A model generated the notes under the pieces. It was not told the DNA's origin and did no database searches. It was given only the letters and a program-made list of their open reading frames with translations. A stretch of 19,048 nucleotides of DNA from Candidatus Bipolaricaulota bacterium (GTDB lineage Bacteria; Bipolaricaulota; Bipolaricaulia; UBA7950; UBA9294): NCBI GenBank assembly GCA_003979035.1, contig RXOA01000081.1:1-19048 (forward strand), read 5' to 3'. A program made the translations under genes and the position numbers. Below are positions 13,746 to 19,048 of the stretch, one piece after another (position 1 is the stretch's first letter; every line of letters starts with the position of its first letter).

Positions 13746-14468
13746 ATGGTTGACGACCGCATGCAGGACAAGGCCCTGTTGGAAGCCGCGTTGTTTCTTT
13801 CGCCGGAACCGCTGACGTACCGCGCGCTTGCCAAGCTGCTCGACGCATCACAGCCTTATGTCCGAGCGTTGCTCGAGGAAATGCAGGCTGATCTTGCCGC
13901 CGCCGAACGAGGTCTTGAACTTCAGATCGATCCGACCCGAGCTGCATTTCAGGTGAAGCGGGCCCACGTGGACCGGGTGGCGCATCTCGCGCCGCAGCAA
14001 GACATCCAGCGGTCGGTTCTCCGAACGCTTGCCGTGGTCGCCTACAACCAGCCGGTCACGCAGGCGGACGTGGTCAAGGTACGCGGCAACAAGGCGTACG
14101 CGCACATCCAGGAGCTTCTGGAACGAGGGTTGATCCGGGGGGAGCAGCAAGGCAGAACGAGCCTTCTTGAAGTCACGGATGAATTCCTGCGATACTTCGG
14201 GCTCAGCTCGCGTGAGGAGTTCCGATTCCACTTCGCGGGAGACAGCGTTCCTGATCCCGAACAGCAGGGCGAACAAGAGGATGACCATGGTGAATCGCGG
14301 CACGCGCCGGAATCTCAGGAGTCCGATGCCGTAGCCGACCTCGAGCAGGAGCGGCAGCCGTCCGATTACGAACCCGCCGCTCCACCTGCGGATCTCGAAG
14401 TCCCGATCCCAGGAAGAGACGACCCTTCATCGTTGGCGGATCACGACAACCTTGAAGCAGGAGGATAG
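13746..14468 (+). CDS. scpB: Condensin subunit ScpB with acidic tail
   Basis: Winged-helix protein that dimerises and binds the middle of ScpA. The first winged helix is about 8-60 and the second about 88-152 (RTLAVVAYNQPVTQ, VRGNKAYAHIQELLERGLI, GRTSLLEVTDEFLRYFGL). RGNKAY-x-HI is closer to archaeal ScpB (RGNRAY-x-HI) than to the usual bacterial RG-VNSD. Residues about 166-240 are a glutamate/aspartate/proline-rich tail with no fold apparent. It begins 16 nt after scpA; the Shine-Dalgarno is weak, so coupling to scpA is likely. An ATG at codon 6 is an alternative start. Its last codons contain the GGAGGA that serves the rubredoxin gene. Confidence 0.92.
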   Translation: MVDDRMQDKALLEAALFLSPEPLTYRALAKLLDASQPYVRALLEEMQADLAAAERGLELQIDPTRAAFQVKRAHVDRVAHLAPQQDIQRSVLRTLAVVAYNQPVTQADVVKVRGNKAYAHIQELLERGLIRGEQQGRTSLLEVTDEFLRYFGLSSREEFRFHFAGDSVPDPEQQGEQEDDHGESRHAPESQESDAVADLEQERQPSDYEPAAPPADLEVPIPGRDDPSSLADHDNLEAGG

Positions 14469-14469
14469 G

Positions 14470-14628
14470 ATGGACAAGTGGGAATGCACGGTATGTGGCT
14501 ACATGTACGATCCTGAAGTAGGGGATCCAACCACGGATATCAAGCCTGGAACGTCGTTTGCCGATCTTCCGGACGGCTGGACATGTCCGGATTGCGGCGC
14601 GGGAAAGGATCGGTTCGAACAGATCTAG
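14470..14628 (+). CDS. Rubredoxin
   Basis: A 52-aa one-iron electron carrier with the two CxxCG knuckles, CTVCGY (Cys6, Cys9) and CPDCGAGKDRFE (Cys39, Cys42), and the conserved Y-M-Y-D-P, F-x-x-L-P-x-x-W core. It carries electrons to oxygen- or superoxide-reducing enzymes or other partners in anaerobes. ATG 14470 follows the scpB stop by one base, with GGAGGA inside scpB 5-6 nt upstream, so it is co-translated with the condensin operon. No obvious partner reductase lies in the window. Confidence 0.95.
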   Translation: MDKWECTVCGYMYDPEVGDPTTDIKPGTSFADLPDGWTCPDCGAGKDRFEQI

Positions 14629-14637
14629 CCGCGGTCC

Positions 14638-14667
14638 TTGACAAACCGGACCAACCAGGTAGGATTT
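14638..14667 (+). promoter_or_regulatory. iscS promoter with overlapping dyad (candidate Rrf2/IscR operator)
   Basis: -35 TTGACA is perfect (14638-14643), the spacer is 16 bp and the -10 is TAGGAT (14660-14665), just after the rubredoxin stop. Transcription would start near 14672, only about 12 nt before iscS. An imperfect dyad with two 10-bp arms and a 5-bp centre (14643-14652, 14658-14667; 7 of 10 pairs) covers the spacer and -10. A site of about 25 bp in this place fits repression by an IscR-type protein, and such a gene is encoded two genes downstream. Confidence 0.5.
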
Positions 14668-14683
14668 CAGCCGTGATGCTTCA

Positions 14684-15841
14684 ATGAACACAAGAACCTA
14701 TCTGGACAACGCTGCGACGACGCCGCTCGACCCTGAGGTCTTCGCCGCCATGCTGCCGTACTTCCAACGGAAGCACGGCAACGCATCCAGCTTGCATGAA
14801 GAGGGACGCCAAGCGCGAAAGGCCGTCGAGGACGCGCGCCGATTGATCGCCGAAGCGCTTTCTTGGGATCCTGAAGGAATCGTTTTCACATCAGGCGCCA
14901 CCGAAGCCGACAACCTTGCCATCTTCGGATTGGCGCGCTCACGACCGGACCGCCGACACATCATCTGCTCGGCGATCGAACACCACGCGATCCTTCATCC
15001 GTGCGATTGGCTCGAACAACAGGGGTACAGGATCACCCGCATCCCCGTCGACACCACAGGTCGCGTCAATCCTCAATCGATCGCGGATGCAATCGACGAC
15101 CAGACGCTCCTTGTCTCGATCATGGCCGGCAACAACGAACTTGGGATCCTTGAGCCGATTCGCGAAATCGGCGAACTCTGCCGAGCGCGAAGCGTCCTGT
15201 TCCACACCGATGCCGTCCAGGCATTCGGGCGGGTTGACCTCCCAACGGAATCAACCGATCTGATTTCGCTTTCGGCACACAAGCTCCATGGTCCCAAGGG
15301 AGTCGGCGCCCTTGCGGCCCGCCCCGGCATGAGGCTGGTGCCCCTCGTCCACGGCGGAGGGCACGAGCGCGGTGTGCGCAGCGGAACGGAGAACGTGCAT
15401 GGAATCGTGGGCTTCGCGTCCGCCTGCCGATTGATGGTTGAACGGCGGGAGACCCTTGTGGAAAGGCTCAGCGGGTTCCGCAAGCAGTTGATCGATGGGG
15501 TGCTTCGGATTCCGGGAACCAGGCTCAATGGAGATCGTTCCGGCTCGCTACCGCACATCGCCAATTTCAGTTTCGCCGCCATTGAGGGCGAGAGCCTGGT
15601 GATGAAACTCGATGAGCGGGGAATCGCGGCTTCGACAGGATCGGCCTGCTCTTCGCCCAATCTCGAGCCCAGCCACGTACTCCAGGCTATCGGAGTTCCG
15701 ATCGAGATGGCGCACGGCAGCCTTCGGTTGAGCATGGGACAACAAACAACACAGGCGGACATCGATACGCTTCTTCGAACACTCCCCGGCGTAGTCGAAG
15801 ATCTCCGATCGATATCGCCGTTCAAGCTGGGAGATTCCTGA
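14684..15841 (+). CDS. iscS: Cysteine desulfurase (IscS/NifS family)
   Basis: PLP enzyme that takes sulphur from cysteine for Fe-S cluster assembly. The 385-aa length is normal. YLDNAATTPLDP opens the protein; His100 (in SAIEHH) stacks on PLP, Asp175 (in HTDAVQ) contacts its ring nitrogen, and Lys200 (in SLSAHKLHGPKG) forms the Schiff base. The persulphide Cys322 lies in STGSACSSPNLEPSHVL. A long active-site loop of this kind is the group I (IscS/NifS) type. The Shine-Dalgarno is weak. The stop shares one base with the iscU start (TGATG), so the two are coupled. Confidence 0.95.
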   Translation: MNTRTYLDNAATTPLDPEVFAAMLPYFQRKHGNASSLHEEGRQARKAVEDARRLIAEALSWDPEGIVFTSGATEADNLAIFGLARSRPDRRHIICSAIEHHAILHPCDWLEQQGYRITRIPVDTTGRVNPQSIADAIDDQTLLVSIMAGNNELGILEPIREIGELCRARSVLFHTDAVQAFGRVDLPTESTDLISLSAHKLHGPKGVGALAARPGMRLVPLVHGGGHERGVRSGTENVHGIVGFASACRLMVERRETLVERLSGFRKQLIDGVLRIPGTRLNGDRSGSLPHIANFSFAAIEGESLVMKLDERGIAASTGSACSSPNLEPSHVLQAIGVPIEMAHGSLRLSMGQQTTQADIDTLLRTLPGVVEDLRSISPFKLGDS

Positions 15842-16365
15842 TGTACAACGAACAGGTCATGGAGCACTTTCGCGAACCTCGGAACCACGGGAAACTCGCA
15901 CGCTATTCGGCTGTCGGCAAGGTGGGGAACATCCTGTGCGGCGACGTCATGTGGATGTACATCCTTGTCGAGCGGGCGGAAAACGGGGAGGACATCATCG
16001 CCGATATCTCCTGGGAGACATTCGGCTGCACGGCGGCAATTGCCACCTCGTCGATGGTCTCCGTTCTTGCCAAGGGGAAGACCGTGGATGAGGCCATCAC
16101 CATCACCAACAGCCAAGTGGCAGCGGAACTCGGAGGGCTGCCCGCGCCGAAGATGCACTGCTCTTCTCTTGCCGCGGACGCGCTGAATGAAGCGATCCAT
16201 GAGTATTTCATCGCCGAGAAGCGGCCGATCCCGGCCACGCTTGAGCAACGGCACGAGCGGATTGCCCGCCACCGCAAGGAACTCGAAGACCGCTACGCAG
16301 GATTCTTGGATCAGGGTGACCGGAAGCAACAGATCAAAGGGCTTCCCGGAAGCCCTTGCTGTTAG
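15841..16365 (+). CDS. iscU: Fe-S cluster scaffold IscU (NifU N-terminal type) with C-terminal extension
   Basis: Scaffold on which IscS-derived sulphur and iron are built into clusters. The three ligand cysteines are present: Cys33 in LCGDVM, Cys63 in TFGCTAA and Cys107 in MHCSSLAADAL. The conserved Asp35 next to the first is also present. The NifU_N domain ends near residue 128. Residues 129-174 are an extra basic, helical tail with Arg/His/Glu-rich stretches, ending in Pro-Cys-Cys, which standard IscU lacks. It overlaps iscS by one base. The last codons contain a perfect inverted repeat. The tail is not a NifU C-terminal domain, so this is not full-length NifU. Confidence 0.93.
   Translation: MYNEQVMEHFREPRNHGKLARYSAVGKVGNILCGDVMWMYILVERAENGEDIIADISWETFGCTAAIATSSMVSVLAKGKTVDEAITITNSQVAAELGGLPAPKMHCSSLAADALNEAIHEYFIAEKRPIPATLEQRHERIARHRKELEDRYAGFLDQGDRKQQIKGLPGSPCC
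16337..16357 (+). repeat. Perfect inverted repeat at the end of iscU
   Basis: Two 10-nt arms, AAGGGCTTCC and GGAAGCCCTT, flank a single C. In RNA this gives at least an 8-bp stem with a 5-nt loop, starting 29 nt before the end of iscU. No T-run follows. It could act as an attenuator or RNA-processing/stability hairpin between iscU and the regulator gene. Confidence 0.6.
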
Positions 16366-16381
16366 ACGCGAACGGACGAGA

Positions 16382-16786
16382 ATGCTCCTCACAAAGAAGG
16401 CAAGCTACGGATTGATTGCCGCCGCCGAGCTGGTGCGTGTCCCGGATGGGGAACCTGTCTCAGCGCGGTGCATCGCCGAGAAGTACGATCTGCCGTCTCC
16501 GTTTGTCGAGAAGATCCTGCACGAGTTGAAGACGGCAGGAATCGTCGATGCCGTTCAAGGACGCTATGGAGGATACCGCCTGATCCTTCGGCCGGAGGAG
16601 ATATCGGTCCGCGACATTCTCGTCGGATTGGGAGAGTCGTTGGAGCTTGTGGGATGCCTGACCGCGGAAGCACAGGGCTGCCACATCCGGGATGCTTGCC
16701 CGACTCGTTCCCTGTGGCAACAGATCAACCATCGCTTCGTCTCCCTGCTCGACTCGCTGACCCTCGCGGATGTCGCCAACCCATAG
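16382..16786 (+). CDS. iscR: Rrf2/IscR-family Fe-S cluster-sensing transcriptional regulator
   Basis: A 134-aa winged-helix regulator. MLLTKKASYGLIA is the typical Rrf2 N-terminus, and the helix-turn-helix with wing spans about 26-66 (ends RYGGYRL). Three cysteines in the cluster-binding loop are Cys92, Cys100 and Cys106, followed by PTRSLW. Spacing is C-x7-C-x5-C against C-x5-C-x5-C in E. coli IscR, so a cluster is likely but the loop is longer. It probably represses iscS-iscU when clusters are plentiful. The start is ATG 16382; the frame is open further upstream inside iscU but that part is not Rrf2-like. It is last in the set, 16 nt after iscU, whereas E. coli has iscR first. Confidence 0.88.
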   Translation: MLLTKKASYGLIAAAELVRVPDGEPVSARCIAEKYDLPSPFVEKILHELKTAGIVDAVQGRYGGYRLILRPEEISVRDILVGLGESLELVGCLTAEAQGCHIRDACPTRSLWQQINHRFVSLLDSLTLADVANP

Positions 16787-16849
16787 CGGCACAGCGCAAC
16801 AAACGGTGCGTTGCGTGTGATGTACGTTACCGACGCCGCCCCGTCAATG

Positions 16850-16858
16850 TGCTATAGT
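16850..16858 (+). promoter_or_regulatory. Extended -10 promoter-like element in convergent gap
   Basis: TGC followed by TATAGT makes an extended -10 (16850-16858). There is no good -35 at 17 bp; TTACCG lies 20 bp upstream (16827-16832). No protein gene follows on this strand before the terminator. Confidence 0.4.
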
Positions 16859-16864
16859 GGCCGC

Positions 16865-16944
16865 AGAAAGAGTGAGAACCCCCTCATCTTTTTCACCACC
16901 CGGAGAGGGCGGTCAAGCCTGCGGCTCGGCCGCCCTACACTTTT
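16865..16944 (+). ncRNA. Candidate small RNA between iscR and cdsA
   Basis: An extended -10 element upstream and a terminator hairpin downstream would delimit a transcript of about 80 nt in the gap between convergent genes. I recognise no known RNA family (not tmRNA, 6S or SRP by eye). The simpler view is that the terminator belongs only to the isc operon. Confidence 0.25.
16906..16944 (+). terminator. Terminator of the isc operon
   Basis: A nested hairpin has an outer stem AGGGCGG/CCGCCCT (16906-16912 with 16930-16936) and an inner stem AGCC/GGCT (16916-16919 with 16923-16926). TTTT follows 4 nt after the stem (16941-16944). It lies about 120 nt after the iscR stop and 50 nt from the cdsA stop. 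The same stem on the minus strand has no T-run, so a terminator for cdsA is not evident. Confidence 0.65.
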
Positions 16945-16996
16945 GCATTTGCGGCCGAACAGACCGCCCATGTTCTTGTATTCGAACGACAGATTC

Positions 16997-17863
16997 CTAT
17001 CGTCCCAAGGCGGCGCGGACAAACGCCTCGTAGACGAAGTAGAAAACAGGCAGTGCAAACAGCAGGCCGTCGATTCGATCAAGGAACCCTCCGTGTCCGG
17101 GCAGGAAGAATCCTGAGTCCTTGACCCCCGCAGCCCTCTTCAGCTTGGATGCGAAGACATCCCCGAGCTGAGCCGCCCCGCTAACAAACGCCGCCAGCAG
17201 CACCAGCCAGCCGAATCCCGGTCCCGCGATCAGGACACGCCACGCATCGCTGAGCTGAGCCGCCACGACGCCCCCGGCGACCGCCACCAGGAGCCCGCCC
17301 GCGATTCCCTCCCAAGTCTTGTTCGGACTCACGCGCGGGAACGCCTTGTGCCTGCCGAATAGCGATCCGATCAAGTACGCGCCGGCATCGTACCCCCACA
17401 CCATCAACAGCACCATCACCGTTTTTGCCAGCCGAAGATTGACCTCGCCGGCAGGCTCGCTGGTGAACAGCAACAGGAAGTAATGAAGCAGCCACGGAAC
17501 GTACAGCAAGCCGAACAGACCGGCAACCACCTTCAGGAAACCCTCACGATGAGGAAGTGTGCGAAGGTGCCGCAGGACCTGGAACGCCGCCGCGAAAATC
17601 ACCCCCACCTCGGCGTAGCGGCCGCCGAAAGCAATGAAGCAACACGTCAGCAATGCGACCAGAGCAAGGTTCTCGACACGAGACAGTTTGAGGTCGATCT
17701 GCTTCAGCAAGCACACATACTCCACGGTGGCCATTCCGGCAATCACGAAGAACAGCATCCCAAGAGCCCACATCGCGTCGTACGCCGCCGCCGCATAGAC
17801 GATTCCCACGACGATTGCGCCGGCGCCGCACCCGCTCAGCACACGAATCAACAGATTCTTCAC
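16997..17863 (-). CDS. cdsA: Phosphatidate cytidylyltransferase CdsA
   Basis: Integral membrane enzyme that makes CDP-diacylglycerol from phosphatidate and CTP, the entry to bacterial phospholipid synthesis. It has 288 aa and about eight hydrophobic segments. SPNKTWEG lies at 179-186, and the full CDS signature spans 239-265 (SKLKR, VKDSG, then PGHGGFLDRID), fitting the family pattern including the two metal-binding Asp. The start is GTG 17863, with GGGAGG 9 nt upstream inside the end of uppS; the gap to uppS is 3 nt. The uppS-cdsA order is widely conserved in bacteria. Confidence 0.95.
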   Translation of the reverse strand: MKNLLIRVLSGCGAGAIVVGIVYAAAAYDAMWALGMLFFVIAGMATVEYVCLLKQIDLKLSRVENLALVALLTCCFIAFGGRYAEVGVIFAAAFQVLRHLRTLPHREGFLKVVAGLFGLLYVPWLLHYFLLLFTSEPAGEVNLRLAKTVMVLLMVWGYDAGAYLIGSLFGRHKAFPRVSPNKTWEGIAGGLLVAVAGGVVAAQLSDAWRVLIAGPGFGWLVLLAAFVSGAAQLGDVFASKLKRAAGVKDSGFFLPGHGGFLDRIDGLLFALPVFYFVYEAFVRAALGR

Positions 17864-17866
17864 CGG

Positions 17867-18586
17867 CTACTGCCTCCCAAACCTGCGATCACGGCGCCGA
17901 AACGCATCCAGCGCCTGTTCAAGGTCGTCCGGTCCGAAGTCCGGCCACAGCGTTTCCGAGAAGTAGAGTTCTGCATAGGCGGCCTGCCACAGGAGGAAAT
18001 TCGAGAGGCGCATCTCCCCGCTGGTTCGGATGATTAGATCCGGATCGGGAATCCCCGCGGTGTAAAGCTCTCCGGCAAGCGCCTCTTCCGTCAGCTGCTC
18101 CGCCGACATCTCGCCCCGTTCAACGCGTCGGGAAAGCCGCTTGACGGCGTGGAGGATCTCTTCACGACCGCCGTAGCTCAACGCAATGTTGACGACGATC
18201 CGCTGCCCCGCCTGCGTCTGCTCCATGGCATGCCTGGCCGCATCCTGAACGCTTCTCGGCAACCGATCGAGCTGGCCGGCGACACGGAGGCACACGCCTT
18301 GCTCGACCATCTCGTCGCATTTGTCGCGGAAGTACTCGGCGAACAGGTCCATCAAGAACGCGATCTCTTCGGGAGGGCGGCGCCAATTCTCCGTGGAGAA
18401 GGCGAACAGCGTCACGTACGACGCCGATTGGTGCTCGCCCACGTAGCGAATCAACCTCTCCGCCGCGCGCGCTCCGGCTCGGTGCCCGGCAATACGAGGA
18501 AGCCCCCGCCCACGCGCCCATCGACCGTTGCCATCCATAATCACGGCGATGTGACGAGGCCCCGATTTTGCTAGATCGTCAAGCAT
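17867..18586 (-). CDS. uppS: Undecaprenyl diphosphate synthase (cis-prenyltransferase)
   Basis: Makes the C55 lipid carrier used for cell-wall and surface polysaccharide synthesis. The product is 239 aa. The diphosphate-binding motif is HIAVIMDGNGRWA (12-24, catalytic Asp18), followed by GHRAG (34-38), FSTENW (63-68) and the C-terminal signature DPDLIIRTSGEMRLSNFLLW (181-200). All are family hallmarks. ATG 18586 has GGAGG 4 nt upstream and lies inside the end of folC (16-nt overlap), so folC-uppS-cdsA form one transcript. Confidence 0.96.
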   Translation of the reverse strand: MLDDLAKSGPRHIAVIMDGNGRWARGRGLPRIAGHRAGARAAERLIRYVGEHQSASYVTLFAFSTENWRRPPEEIAFLMDLFAEYFRDKCDEMVEQGVCLRVAGQLDRLPRSVQDAARHAMEQTQAGQRIVVNIALSYGGREEILHAVKRLSRRVERGEMSAEQLTEEALAGELYTAGIPDPDLIIRTSGEMRLSNFLLWQAAYAELYFSETLWPDFGPDDLEQALDAFRRRDRRFGRQ

Positions 18587-19048
18587 CCCGCCTCCAGCAG
18601 TTCCGCCCGTGCCTGCCCCACAACGGACAACGACCCGGTGACAAGAAGAACGTCGCTTGAATCAAGCGACGCTGATGCGATCGCGATCCCATCGGGGACA
18701 GTATCGGAGATCTTCGCGCAGACACCAAATTGGACCGCGATCTCGGCCGCTTTGCGCGGACACATCGCTCGTGGTTCCCCGCTCGTCGTCAGCGTGGCAA
18801 CGGATACCTCGGGCAAGAGGATCTCCAGCATTTCCGCAACCGCTTTGTCCTCCATCACGCCGAACAGCAGGTGACGGTTCCGCCTGCGCGGCGTCAACCT
18901 ACGGAAGCTGTCAGCGACGGCGGCGATCGCCGCGGGATTGTGGGCCCCATCCAACACAATCCGAGGCGCGACACGAACCGACTCAAACCTCCCCGGCCAC
19001 CGGACCTGCCGCAGCCCCTCAACCAAGTGAACGTCTGCGATGGCAAGG
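18571..19048 (-). CDS. folC: Folylpolyglutamate/dihydrofolate synthase, C-terminal part (cut by window end)
   Basis: The frame is open to the window edge, so the start lies beyond 19048; the visible 158 or so residues are the C-terminal domain. WPGRFE followed by LDGAHNPAA is the FolC/Mur-ligase-family hallmark, and the domain ends with LLVTGSLSVVGQAR. The complete enzyme adds glutamate to folate (and in many bacteria to dihydropteroate) using ATP. The upstream residues (A-I-A-D-V-H-L-V-E-G-L) continue the family pattern, so the TTG at 19026 is not a start. It overlaps uppS by 16 nt. Confidence 0.92.
   Translation of the reverse strand, partial: LAIADVHLVEGLRQVRWPGRFESVRVAPRIVLDGAHNPAAIAAVADSFRRLTPRRRNRHLLFGVMEDKAVAEMLEILLPEVSVATLTTSGEPRAMCPRKAAEIAVQFGVCAKISDTVPDGIAIASASLDSSDVLLVTGSLSVVGQARAELLEAGCLTI

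Noticed and set aside
15073..16392. Long minus-strand frame of 439 codons opposite iscS and iscU
   Set aside because: Antisense shadow across two strongly supported genes, with low-complexity Arg/Ser composition.
16811..17116. 101-codon plus-strand frame between iscR and cdsA
   Set aside because: It runs through the isc terminator and into the antisense of cdsA, with no ribosome-binding site or motifs.
1..19048. CRISPR arrays, insertion sequences, tRNA genes and prophage genes
   Set aside because: No regularly spaced repeats, transposase motifs, terminal repeats, tRNA cloverleaf or phage-like genes were seen by reading both strands.

Overview
The window is bacterial chromosome, tightly packed and moderately GC-rich by eye. 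It carries core genes (23S rRNA, ksgA, uppS, cdsA, folC), a membrane pyrophosphatase, a complete SMC-ScpA-ScpB condensin operon, rubredoxin and a Fe-S cluster assembly set. Rubredoxin, the pumping pyrophosphatase and an Rrf2/IscR-type Fe-S regulator fit an anaerobic or microaerophilic, energy-limited lineage. The 23S gene has no 16S gene or tRNA upstream, an arrangement known from several deep-branching phyla. I suspect an uncultivated lineage of the Bipolaricaulota/Acetothermia kind, but this is a weak inference; the 23S sequence would settle it.

Layout. 1-1060 (minus): the 5' part of a 23S rRNA gene, read leftwards off the window edge, behind two strong tandem sigma70-type promoters and a boxB/boxA-like antitermination site. 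1112-6146 (minus): a compact chain of six genes with overlapping or nearly touching ends: GNAT acetyltransferase, small DUF5808-like protein, ABC ATPase, ABC-2 permease, membrane-anchored alpha/beta hydrolase, ksgA. 6354-8561 (minus): a K+-dependent-class ion-pumping pyrophosphatase with its own promoter and a terminator-like hairpin. 8914-10071 (plus): an exported coiled-coil rod protein with eight in-register 11-residue repeats and a C-terminal membrane segment, closed by a near-perfect terminator. 10181-14628 (plus): small XRE-type regulator, smc, scpA, scpB, rubredoxin. 14684-16786 (plus): iscS, iscU and an IscR-like regulator behind an internal promoter overlapped by a dyad. 16787-16996: a convergent gap with a terminator and a possible small RNA. 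16997-19048 (minus): folC (partial), uppS and cdsA.

The most unusual part is the condensin operon. SMC, ScpA and ScpB all carry motifs that look archaeal rather than typically bacterial. The SMC has complete head and hinge domains, but arms only about half the usual length, and proline/glycine/glutamine-rich linkers on both sides of the hinge. A small DNA-binding protein is translationally coupled to smc, and a rubredoxin follows scpB by one base. The iron-sulphur genes come next, with the regulator last rather than first. The isolated 23S unit with its own promoters is the second notable feature.
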